Shown here: positions 1 through 5,764 of the stretch, piece after piece | How the letters are laid out: the number at the start of each line of letters is the position of its first letter | Numbering within the stretch: position 1 is the first letter of the stretch | Source: Candidatus Bathyarchaeota archaeon | Lineage (GTDB): Archaea; Thermoproteota; Bathyarchaeia; Bathyarchaeales; UBA233 | Length of the DNA: 10,223 nucleotides | Direction of reading: 5' to 3' | NCBI GenBank assembly: GCA_023488835.1 | Contig: JAMDCS010000044.1 | Span: 1 to 10,223 of the forward strand | Position numbers and translations under genes: made by a program | The notes under the pieces: generated by a model | The model's database searches: none | What the model was told of the DNA's origin: nothing | Seen by the model: the letters and a program-made list of their open reading frames with translations, nothing else

Positions 1-1
1 A

Positions 2-370
2 AATGGTTTCAACATTGTTGGCAAGTGTGACACTTTTAGAGGCAGGATTCGCATTTATCCAAAAACTTTCAACTTCTGTTATGCGTTCAGAAAAAAGTTT
101 GGAAAAGATTATCTATTTGCATTTGTGGGGAATAGAGCTAGAGCAGCGTTAATTCATGAATTGTTGCATCTAAAATACATTAGTGATGAAGAAAAGGTAC
201 GGGAACTAACTGATATCTATTTTTCCGCATACATGAAAAAGCAGTTCGATAAAAATTCAGATTCAATATCTTTGCATGGTTTAATATTTAATCGAAAAAG
301 CGCACACCTTTTGACCCCTAAATCTGGAAAATATAATCTCTTGCAAACGCCTATAAAACGAAGAAAATAA
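2..370 (+). CDS. HExxH zinc metallopeptidase-like protein, 5' end outside window
   Basis: The frame is open from base 2 to the TAA at 368-370, giving the last 122 residues of a protein whose start lies upstream of the window. A GTG at 125 is in frame, but coding clearly continues above it (RGRIRIYPKTF... then KKFGKDYLFAFVGNRARAAL), so it should not be taken as the start. The key motif is HELLH at bases 155-169, preceded by a small/hydrophobic helix (RAALIHELLHLKY) and followed by an acidic helix (SDEEKVRELTD) that could give a third metal ligand. This layout is typical of small archaeal zincin-like proteins. The tail after about base 240 is Lys/Ser rich and looks unstructured. The HExxH is seen directly; proteolytic activity is inferred, and the exact family cannot be named from a fragment. 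Confidence 0.72.
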   Translation, partial: NGFNIVGKCDTFRGRIRIYPKTFNFCYAFRKKFGKDYLFAFVGNRARAALIHELLHLKYISDEEKVRELTDIYFSAYMKKQFDKNSDSISLHGLIFNRKSAHLLTPKSGKYNLLQTPIKRRK

Positions 371-418
371 CCTGCAAAACCACAAATCAACCTTGCGAAC
401 TCCTGTGAAGTTTCTTGT

Positions 419-450
419 CCTCAACATTTTACGTCGCACAAGTGTTGAGG
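419..450. repeat. Imperfect palindrome abutting a TATA box
   Basis: The arms CCTCAACA (419-426) and TGTTGAGG (443-450) are perfectly complementary. One G-T wobble and two further pairs extend the stem inward. The right arm ends one base before the TATAAATA element at 452-459, so it overlaps where the BRE would lie. No T-run follows it, so it does not look like the terminator of the upstream gene. A transcription-factor operator is the simplest reading. Confidence 0.5.
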
Positions 451-451
451 G

Positions 452-459
452 TATAAATA
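452..459 (+). promoter_or_regulatory. TATA box (TATAAATA) of a small upstream transcription unit
   Basis: TATAAATA in the context GAGGG-TATAAATA-GGGGGG is a strong archaeal TATA element. Transcription would start near 481. The LSm gene has its own nearer TATA box at 583-590, and a hairpin/T-run lies between the two, so this promoter probably drives a separate short transcript. Confidence 0.5.
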
Positions 460-480
460 GGGGGGCTATAGATTGCCAAG

Positions 481-577
481 AGCATTAGAGTGCAAGCTAA
501 AAAAATCTTGAAAAGCCTAAAAAAGACCTAACTTCCATTTCCAATAGATGCGCAGCAACTTAGCGCATTGTTTTTTG
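481..577 (+). ncRNA. Candidate small RNA (or mini-ORF mRNA), ~95 nt
   Basis: This is an inferred unit only. It has a strong TATA box at 452-459, a predicted start near 481, and ends at a hairpin plus T-run (548-576). The body is purine- and A-rich, with two similar stretches, AAGCTAAAAAAAT (494-506) and AAGCCTAAAAAAG (513-525). No C/D box, H/ACA or tRNA signature is visible. A 13-codon reading frame (GTG 490 to TAA 531) would encode a cationic peptide, MQAKKILKSLKKT, so a tiny mRNA is the alternative. Confidence 0.3.
548..576 (+). terminator. Hairpin plus T-run terminator
   Basis: ATGCGC (548-553) and GCGCAT (563-568) form a 6-bp GC-rich stem with a 9-nt loop, followed by TG and six Ts (571-576). 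It lies between the 452 TATA box and the LSm promoter, where it would end a short upstream transcript. Confidence 0.5.
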
Positions 578-582
578 GTTTC

Positions 583-590
583 TATTTAAA
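583..590 (+). promoter_or_regulatory. TATA box for the LSm gene
   Basis: TATTTAAA sits about 60 nt ahead of the TTG start. A start of transcription near 613 would give a leader of about 32 nt that contains the AAGGAG ribosome binding site at 631-636. Confidence 0.5.
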
Positions 591-630
591 TCAAAGATAA
601 ATAGTTGTACTGCAATTTCATGTACCAATC

Positions 631-636
631 AAGGAG
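631..636 (+). promoter_or_regulatory. Shine-Dalgarno AAGGAG that fixes the LSm TTG start
   Basis: AAGGAG lies 9 nt before the TTG at 646. This supports initiation at a non-ATG codon. It is one of only two clear SD motifs in the window, the other being before the DsrE-like gene. Confidence 0.7.
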
Positions 637-645
637 AAATAAAAG

Positions 646-1068
646 TTGTCTGTAGCGCAAAGAAAATATTTCACTGATGTGGCAGCGTTGGCAGATAGGA
701 ACGTCGCTGTCGTGACCACTAACGGAAAAACATTCAACGGCACACTCATCGGCATAAACCCTGACAATCTAAGCCTTAGCCTAGCTGACGTAAAAGACGA
801 GTCTGGAAAACTCCTCAACCGCCTAGTCCTCAACGGATCCACCGTTATGTCAATATCCAGCGCAGAGAAACCCTTCGACCTCAAAGCATTAGCCAATAGA
901 TTGGAAAAAGTGTTCCCAACCATGGTTAAACTCTACGATGATAAGGGGTTCATCTGGGTTATGGATAAAGTAAAACTAACAGAAAAAGGCGTGGTGGAAG
1001 GTTCAGGTCCAGCCGCTGACCGCGTGCAGAAAGTATACGATACCTTCATGAGCGAAGCTAAAGCCTAA
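646..1068 (+). CDS. Sm-like archaeal protein with C-terminal domain (SmAP3-type LSm)
   Basis: The protein has 140 residues and a TTG start chosen for the AAGGAG 9 nt upstream. Residues 19-50 match the Sm1 strand-rich motif (VAVVTTNGKTFNGTLIGINPDNLSL) and residues 57-71 match Sm2 (LNRLVLNGSTVMSIS), with LNG in place of the usual IRG. Residues 77-136 form a second mixed alpha/beta domain (FDLKALANRLEKVF, then VKLYDDKGFIWVMDKVKLTEKGVV). That doubles the usual 70-80 residue LSm length and resembles the SmAP3 type described from Pyrobaculum. LSm proteins form rings that bind U-rich RNA. The extra domain's role is not established, though it could mediate stacking of rings or partner binding. The gene converges with the PAC2 gene, with overlapping stops. 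The fold assignment is firm; the RNA targets are unknown. Confidence 0.85.
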   Translation: MSVAQRKYFTDVAALADRNVAVVTTNGKTFNGTLIGINPDNLSLSLADVKDESGKLLNRLVLNGSTVMSISSAEKPFDLKALANRLEKVFPTMVKLYDDKGFIWVMDKVKLTEKGVVEGSGPAADRVQKVYDTFMSEAKA

Positions 1069-1814
1069 ATAAACCAGCGCAGTTGCTGCTCCTCTTTCTT
1101 CTTTTCTTCTGTTATGCTTCGAATTACGCCAAAGGATTCAAGCATCTTTTTGATTTCGTCACCGCTAGCTTCCAGCCCAGACAAATCGACGTCCAAATAC
1201 AGGTATTTGCCAAGAGTAAGCAATGCGTAGCGTGCAGCGTTCACGTCAGGGTTCATTCCAGGCGTATCTACCAGCAGCGAAAAACCCTTCATATTCCTGA
1301 TTCTGGCTAACCCGATGGATAAGCCCGCAATGCCGAACACGTGTCCAACCATAACTTTGGTGCCTAAATCAAGCGCCTGCTGCATAGTCTCCAAATCCGT
1401 GGCTGTACTGTATAATCCCGGCACAGGTTGCGCTTCATCTTTTTTGAAGCCGCCGATGGAAATGACAAAGCGGCAGCCAAACTCCTGCGCTATATCCAGG
1501 ACTTTACCCACTAACTCGTACTGCCCAACAGTGGTTAGTGCCTGAGTGTTCCCATACCAAATGATGAGGTCACGTTCCCCATCTCGCTTTGCATAGTAGA
1601 GTTCGTTTATGGGTGTACGTGCTCCGCCTTCTCCTGTGGTTATTGCAAAATCCTGAAAAGACGAGGAGAAAATCTGGACAAACCGCTTCGCCTTGAGCTC
1701 TTTAATCAAATGCAAGGCTGCAATGTTAGCTACAAAGCCGATGCCTGGTAACCCTTCGATTAATATAGGGTCGTTTAAGGTTGGTTTTTCGCTTATGTCA
1801 ATTGAGCAAACCAT
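1065..1814 (-). CDS. PAC2-family protein (proteasome assembly chaperone-like)
   Basis: This 249-residue protein starts at ATG 1814. The N-terminal signature ILIEGLPGIGFVANIAALHL (residues 17-36) is diagnostic of the PAC2 superfamily, supported by VISIGGFKKDEAQ at 118-129 and the GIAGLSIGLARIRNMKGFSLLVDTPG region at about 161-186. Archaeal relatives (PbaA/PbaB) resemble eukaryotic Pba1-Pba2 and can bind or activate the 20S proteasome. The C-terminus here is a charged helix (EEKKKEEQQ) ending Arg-Trp-Phe-Ile, a hydrophobic-aromatic-X ending like the HbYX tail that docks into 20S alpha-ring pockets. No proteasome gene is nearby, so the link to the proteasome is family-based inference. The gene has a TATA box at 1860-1853 and a leader of only about 15 nt without an SD. 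Its stop overlaps that of the LSm gene. Confidence 0.85.
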   Translation of the reverse strand: MVCSIDISEKPTLNDPILIEGLPGIGFVANIAALHLIKELKAKRFVQIFSSSFQDFAITTGEGGARTPINELYYAKRDGERDLIIWYGNTQALTTVGQYELVGKVLDIAQEFGCRFVISIGGFKKDEAQPVPGLYSTATDLETMQQALDLGTKVMVGHVFGIAGLSIGLARIRNMKGFSLLVDTPGMNPDVNAARYALLTLGKYLYLDVDLSGLEASGDEIKKMLESFGVIRSITEEKKKEEQQLRWFI

Positions 1815-1852
1815 AACTGTGCACTTCGTTGGGGTATTTAGAGAAACAAAGC

Positions 1853-1860
1853 GATATAAG
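1853..1860 (-). promoter_or_regulatory. TATA box for the PAC2 gene
   Basis: On the minus strand this reads CTTATATC. The predicted start of transcription is near 1830, about 15 nt before the ATG. It forms a divergent promoter pair with the tgtA TATA box 24 nt away. Confidence 0.5.
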
Positions 1861-1883
1861 GATGCCTAACAAAGGCTATGTTT

Positions 1884-1890
1884 TTTATAA
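1884..1890 (+). promoter_or_regulatory. TATA box for tgtA
   Basis: TTTATAA lies in a T-run about 31 nt before the TTG start. Transcription would begin near 1913, leaving a leader of about 8 nt, so tgtA is nearly leaderless. This fits the lack of a clear SD. Confidence 0.5.
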
Positions 1891-1920
1891 GCGAGCAGCG
1901 TTTCTTGTTTAGGTTTCACC

Positions 1921-3561
1921 TTGAGCTTCGAAATTAAAGAAAAAGACTTGCTGGGCAGAATCGGCAAACTAAAAACCAAAAGTGGCACAGTGGAAACACC
2001 CCTCTTGTTCCCAGTAATCAACCCCAGCATCCAACCCATACCCCCCCGAAAACTCAAGGAAACATTCGGGTTCCAAGCAGTTATAACAAACGCCTACATC
2101 CTAAACAAACGCTACCAAAACAAACCCATCGAACTGGGCTTACACAAATTCCTGGATTATGATGGCGCAGTGATGACGGATTCGGGCGCCTACCAAATCC
2201 TCGTTTACGGCGAAGTCGAAGTATCCCAAAAAGAAATAGTTGCCTACCAAGAAGGCATCGGCAGCGACATCGCAACCATACTTGACATTCCAACAGGCTG
2301 GAAAGTAACCAAAGAACAAGCCCAAGTAACCGTGGCAGAAACCCTGCGCAGAGCTAAAGTCTTCTTTAAAGAAAAAACACGAGACGACATCTTGTGGGTT
2401 GGACCCGTGCAGGGCGGAAAGCACCTTGATTTAGTGGCTAATTCAGCGGTTGAAATGGGAAAGTTGTCCTTCCAAATTCATGCGCTTGGAAGCCCAACTG
2501 AAGTGATGGAAAGCTACCGTTACGACGTCCTCGCAGATATGATTTTGACTGCGAAAAAAGGCTTACCGTTGGAGCGTCCGCTGCACCTGTTTGGCGCTGG
2601 ACATCCATCAATGTTCGCATTGGCAGTCGCATTGGGTTGCGACCTCTTCGATTCCGCAGCCTACGCCTTGTACGCTCGGGAAAACCGTTACATGACTGAG
2701 AACGGAACATGGCGCCTAAATGAACTGGACTATTTCCCATGCAGTTGCCCCAGATGCTCTACGGAAACGCCCAGAGGCTTAGAAATGAAGGCACCCAAGG
2801 AACGGGAAGTTTTCCTCGCAGAACACAACCTCTACGTTTGCCTCGCCGAATTAAAGCGTATTAAGCAAGCTATACGTGATGGCAGGCTCTGGGAACACAC
2901 CGAAATGCGTGTCCACGCCCACCCAGCACTGCTCTCAGCCCTAAAACATCTACGCAACCACGAAGACTTCCTCGAAAAATACAGCCCAACAGCAAAAACC
3001 AGCGGCTTCTTCTATTTCGACTCCGTGGGACTTGCACGACCCGAAATCACCCATTACCACAAACACCTAAGCGAACGATACAGTCCGCCCCAGGATGCAA
3101 GAGTGCTTTTGCTAGTGCCGCAAACCAGAAACAAACCCTTCCATAAAGCGCCAGAATTCAAGAAAATCAGGCAGCTGTTCAGAAGCTTAGGCAAAGAACT
3201 TTCCGGGCAAGTCCACGTTTGCGTTTACTGTGCTCCTTTTGGCGTAGTTCCCTTGGAGCTGGATGAGGTTTACCCCCTGTCCCAGCATGAAACCGCACAT
3301 CCATTTGATTATGAAACTGTGGACTATGTTGCAAGCCAAACCGCCGACTACATCAAGCGGTCAACTTACAAAAGCGTTGTTTTGCTAAATGATCCCAAAC
3401 ATTGGGCTGACGCCGTTAAAAAAGCCTGTACAAAAGCATGCAAAACAGCAGACTTACCGTTCGGCTCTGTGGACGCCAACGTGCAGGGAAGCAGAGAAAT
3501 TTTCAGCCGCTTAGAGAGTATTCTGCGGAAACAGTTGAGCGAAAAACCTGAAACGAAATAG
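1921..3561 (+). CDS. tgtA: Archaeosine tRNA-guanine transglycosylase (lacks PUA domain)
   Basis: TgtA exchanges guanine at position 15 in the D-loop of tRNA for preQ0, the first step of archaeosine formation. The 546-residue protein begins at TTG 1921, just after the tgtA TATA box. The catalytic barrel covers about residues 1-350: VMTDSGAYQ with catalytic Asp87, WVGPVQGG at 159-166, HLFGAGHP at 222-229, and DLFDSAAY with the probable nucleophile Asp244. A zinc site is formed by Cys274, Cys276, Cys279 and probably His302. A C-terminal extension (about 390-500) with PLELDEVYPLSQHET matches the archaeal C1/C2-type domains. The protein ends in a Lys-rich helix without a recognisable PUA domain, unlike the roughly 580-residue Pyrococcus enzyme. 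A motif around residues 400-413 resembles a degenerate ArcS signature. A T7 run follows the stop. Confidence 0.93.
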   Translation: MSFEIKEKDLLGRIGKLKTKSGTVETPLLFPVINPSIQPIPPRKLKETFGFQAVITNAYILNKRYQNKPIELGLHKFLDYDGAVMTDSGAYQILVYGEVEVSQKEIVAYQEGIGSDIATILDIPTGWKVTKEQAQVTVAETLRRAKVFFKEKTRDDILWVGPVQGGKHLDLVANSAVEMGKLSFQIHALGSPTEVMESYRYDVLADMILTAKKGLPLERPLHLFGAGHPSMFALAVALGCDLFDSAAYALYARENRYMTENGTWRLNELDYFPCSCPRCSTETPRGLEMKAPKEREVFLAEHNLYVCLAELKRIKQAIRDGRLWEHTEMRVHAHPALLSALKHLRNHEDFLEKYSPTAKTSGFFYFDSVGLARPEITHYHKHLSERYSPPQDARVLLLVPQTRNKPFHKAPEFKKIRQLFRSLGKELSGQVHVCVYCAPFGVVPLELDEVYPLSQHETAHPFDYETVDYVASQTADYIKRSTYKSVVLLNDPKHWADAVKKACTKACKTADLPFGSVDANVQGSREIFSRLESILRKQLSEKPETK

Positions 3562-3571
3562 CTCGGCAAAC

Positions 3572-3578
3572 TTTTTTT
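3572..3578 (+). terminator. T7 run after tgtA
   Basis: Seven consecutive Ts lie 10 nt past the tgtA stop without an obvious hairpin. This is the usual form of an archaeal terminator. It suggests that the PHP gene is at least partly transcribed on its own. Confidence 0.4.
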
Positions 3579-3620
3579 ACCACTAGCCGTTAATAGACGC
3601 TTAAAGTATATTTAGTAACT

Positions 3621-4262
3621 TTGCCTTTGAGTATTCATGGAGATGTAACTATAGAAGCTCTATATGCCGACTTCCACATCCATACGCTTTATTCTGCGGA
3701 TTCCATTATTCAACCTAAAACTCTCGTTGACATGCTTGTGGCGCACAGTTTCATTAAGGTTGCAGCCGTCACTGACCATGACAGCGTACGCGGTTGCAGG
3801 GCAACCGTTGAGTTAGCTTCCGCTTACCCCGATATCTTGGTGATTCCGGGTGTGGAAATCAGCACTGAGCAGGGGGATGTGGTGGTTTTGGGCACTTACG
3901 AGTTGCCGCCTAGACCGTGGACGCCTGAGGTGGTAGCAGATTTTGCCAAATCAATCGGAGGTGTATCCATTGTGGCTCATCCCTTCAGGACATACGGTAT
4001 GGGGGAACGCGCAAGAAACTACAAGGTTGACGCCATCGAGGTCCTAAACGGCGGCTCCAGCCAAGCCGCAAACAATGAAGCAAAGGAGTTGGCTAAAAGC
4101 TTGGGTTTGCCAGGAACAGCTGGCAGTGATGCGCATCAGGTGTCAGAGTTATTCAGCGTTTACAACAAAGTTGATGCCGCATTGGATGTTGACTCGGTTT
4201 TGAACGCTATTAAGAAGGGCTCGGTGTCGGCGCAGGTAAACCAAGGGTCAAGACATTTTTGA
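3621..4262 (+). CDS. PHP-domain metal-dependent phosphoesterase
   Basis: This 213-residue protein belongs to the polymerase and histidinol phosphatase (PHP) superfamily. Metal-site motifs are complete: H19-I-H21 (DFHIHTLYS), D52-H53 (VTDHDS), E79 (PGVEIS), H120 (VAHPFR) and D170-H172 (GSDAHQ). The compact length and late SDAH motif match the stand-alone PHP/PHP_C type, not histidinol phosphatase or a polymerase subunit. Such proteins hydrolyse phosphoester bonds using two or three metals; the substrate cannot be told from sequence. The start is uncertain. TTG 3621 and TTG 3627 are both in frame, no ATG or GTG occurs before the HxH motif, and no SD is visible. A TATA-like element (GTATATTTAG, about 3606) lies too close to either start to be its promoter. 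The gene sits 59 nt downstream of tgtA. Confidence 0.88.
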   Translation: MPLSIHGDVTIEALYADFHIHTLYSADSIIQPKTLVDMLVAHSFIKVAAVTDHDSVRGCRATVELASAYPDILVIPGVEISTEQGDVVVLGTYELPPRPWTPEVVADFAKSIGGVSIVAHPFRTYGMGERARNYKVDAIEVLNGGSSQAANNEAKELAKSLGLPGTAGSDAHQVSELFSVYNKVDAALDVDSVLNAIKKGSVSAQVNQGSRHF

Positions 4263-4414
4263 GCTTAGAATTTTTCAGGCGTTTACACCTGCTTGTGGCA
4301 GCCTGCACAACCAGAAAGCAACCTAAACCTCACCCAGACAACAAAACACAAAAAGCAAGGCAACCTGTTGGTTGTTGTTGTGGTATAGCAAGTGCTCAGC
4401 TACAACTACTATAG
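4259..4414 (+). CDS. Possible small protein, 51 aa, overlapping the PHP stop
   Basis: A TTG at 4259 overlaps the PHP stop as TTGA, the arrangement seen in translationally coupled pairs, and the frame stays open to TAG 4412-4414. The product would start MSLEFFRRLHLLVAACTTRK, continue with a Lys/Gln/Pro-rich stretch and contain CCCG at 39-42. The middle is CA-rich and the end is made of GTT-like repeats, so this could equally be non-coding low-complexity sequence. No family is recognised. Confidence 0.2.
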   Translation: MSLEFFRRLHLLVAACTTRKQPKPHPDNKTQKARQPVGCCCGIASAQLQLL

Positions 4415-4435
4415 AAAAAAAAGCATTCCCCAACG

Positions 4436-4444
4436 TTTTTTAAA
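4436..4444 (+). promoter_or_regulatory. TATA box of the aCPSF2-amzA-protease cluster
   Basis: TTTTTTAAA centred near 4440 puts transcription initiation near 4466, about 32 nt before the TTG start of the nuclease gene. Confidence 0.5.
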
Positions 4445-4466
4445 CAGCACAGATTCATTTTTAGCT

Positions 4467-4478
4467 GTTAACGTTAAC
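4467..4478. promoter_or_regulatory. 12-bp perfect palindrome GTTAACGTTAAC, candidate operator
   Basis: The site is both a palindrome and a tandem GTTAAC pair. It lies right at the predicted transcription start, 23 bp after the TATA box. That is a classic place for an archaeal repressor to block RNA polymerase recruitment. The function is inferred from position only. Confidence 0.4.
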
Positions 4479-4497
4479 GAAATGGGATTGGTCCTGA

Positions 4498-5754
4498 TTG
4501 CAAGTTGGATTTTTAGGTGGAGCCAGAGAAGTTGGCAGAATTGGAGTAACGGTTAAGTCTGAGAAGACTCAGGTTGTTTGCGATTACGGGGTTATGCTTG
4601 ATAATGAACCGGGTTTTCCCATGCATATTCCTCCCAAAGATGTTGACGCTGTGATTTTGACTCACAGCCACCTTGACCACTCCGGCGCCATCCCTATCTT
4701 CTACATCAACGACAAAAAACCCCTCTACACAAACAAGTTGAATTTGGAGTTAACTCAGCTGCTTGTCCAGGACTTCATCCACCTATCAAGCTACTACCTG
4801 CCCTTCGAGTACCTGGAACTCAAAACCATGATGCGAAGCAACAAGCACCTGGATTTCGGCGAAGAAGAAACCTTGGGCGACATGAAGTTTAAACTGCTAA
4901 ACGCCGGGCACACACCTGGAAGCGCGCAGGTGCTAATTGAAGCGGAAGGCAAACGAGTCCTCTACACTGGCGACTTCAACTTGGAAGACAGCAAACTGCT
5001 CGCCGGCGCAACCATGGATTATGGCGATTTGGACGCAGTGGTTATGGAGAGCACCTATGCGGATGCTGACCACACCGAACGTTCCGAGCTGGAAAAACAG
5101 TTCGTGGAAGCCTGCACCGACGTGGTTGAGACAGGCGGAACCGTTCTTGTTCCATCGTTTGGCGTGGGGCGTTCGCAGGAGATGGCAACTATCTTAGCCG
5201 CCCACCACTTCGAGTACCCTGTTATCTTAGACGGTATGGCTCGGGAAGCAAGCCGGGTAATCATGAATTACAAAGAATTCCTCAAAGACCCCAAACTATT
5301 CATGAATGCTATGCACTCAGCTGAGTGGGTGGAAGGCTGGAGAGACCGACGCAAAGCCCTCAAAACACCCGGCGTGATAATTTCAACTGCAGGCATGCTT
5401 AAAGGCGGCCCAGCAGCGTTTTACATTTCAAAACTTGGCAAAAAAGCCAACAACGCCGTCTTTTTGGTCAGTTACCAGATTCCGGGCACGCCTGGAAGAG
5501 AGCTCATGGAGAAAGGCGTCTGCACTATCGATGGGCAAGTTCGCAAGATTAAGGCGCAGTATCGGCATTTTGATTTCTCTTCACATTGCGGCGCAAGCAA
5601 ACTCAAGGAAGCCCTGATTCGGCTGGGCGGAAAACCCAAAGTCTTTGTCGTCCACGGTGCGGAAGGCAACTGTGAACTCTTTGCGAATTGGGCGAAGGCC
5701 GAGTTGGGTTTGGATGCTGTGGCTCCAAAAACTGGAGAGACCTACCAAATTTAG
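4498..5754 (+). CDS. Beta-CASP metallo-beta-lactamase ribonuclease, aCPSF2-type
   Basis: This 418-residue protein is in the CPSF73/Ysh1-like group and lacks the N-terminal KH domains of aCPSF1, which fits the shorter aCPSF2 class. The TTG start is fixed by a stop codon directly before it, and MQVGFLGGAREVG is the standard family N-terminus. Metal motifs are complete: H56-S-H58-L-D60-H61, H138 (AGHTPGS) and D159 (YTGDF). The beta-CASP motifs are E184 (MESTYAD), H363 (FSSHCG) and H386 (VVHGAEGN). The protein is therefore expected to be an active zinc-dependent RNA endo- and/or 5'-3' exonuclease in the cytoplasm. It leads a three-gene cluster with two proteases, and a palindrome overlaps the predicted transcription start. 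Confidence 0.93.
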   Translation: MQVGFLGGAREVGRIGVTVKSEKTQVVCDYGVMLDNEPGFPMHIPPKDVDAVILTHSHLDHSGAIPIFYINDKKPLYTNKLNLELTQLLVQDFIHLSSYYLPFEYLELKTMMRSNKHLDFGEEETLGDMKFKLLNAGHTPGSAQVLIEAEGKRVLYTGDFNLEDSKLLAGATMDYGDLDAVVMESTYADADHTERSELEKQFVEACTDVVETGGTVLVPSFGVGRSQEMATILAAHHFEYPVILDGMAREASRVIMNYKEFLKDPKLFMNAMHSAEWVEGWRDRRKALKTPGVIISTAGMLKGGPAAFYISKLGKKANNAVFLVSYQIPGTPGRELMEKGVCTIDGQVRKIKAQYRHFDFSSHCGASKLKEALIRLGGKPKVFVVHGAEGNCELFANWAKAELGLDAVAPKTGETYQI

Positions 5755-5764
5755 GCTGTCGAGT

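Noticed and set aside
125..370. GTG at 125 as the start of an 81-residue protein
   Set aside because: The same frame is open to the window edge with protein-like sequence, and the HExxH helix would be left without its upstream strand. The gene is 5'-truncated by the window.
473..511. 12-codon ORF from TTG 473
   Set aside because: Its start lies upstream of the predicted transcription start near 481, and it has no SD.
460..540. tRNA-like start (GGGGGCTATAG...) after the 452 TATA box
   Set aside because: No T-loop (GGTTCAAATCC-like), anticodon stem or matching acceptor stem could be found.
4263..4435. CA/GTT repeats as a CRISPR-like or satellite array
   Set aside because: There are no regularly spaced identical repeats and no spacers; it is only local CA-rich and GTT-rich sequence with weak ACAACAA/TTGTTGT pairing.
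5645..5764. 40-residue N-terminal extension of the archaemetzincin
   Set aside because: It would overlap the end of the aCPSF2 gene by more than 100 bases. MKVGILQVG from ATG 5765 is the normal family start.
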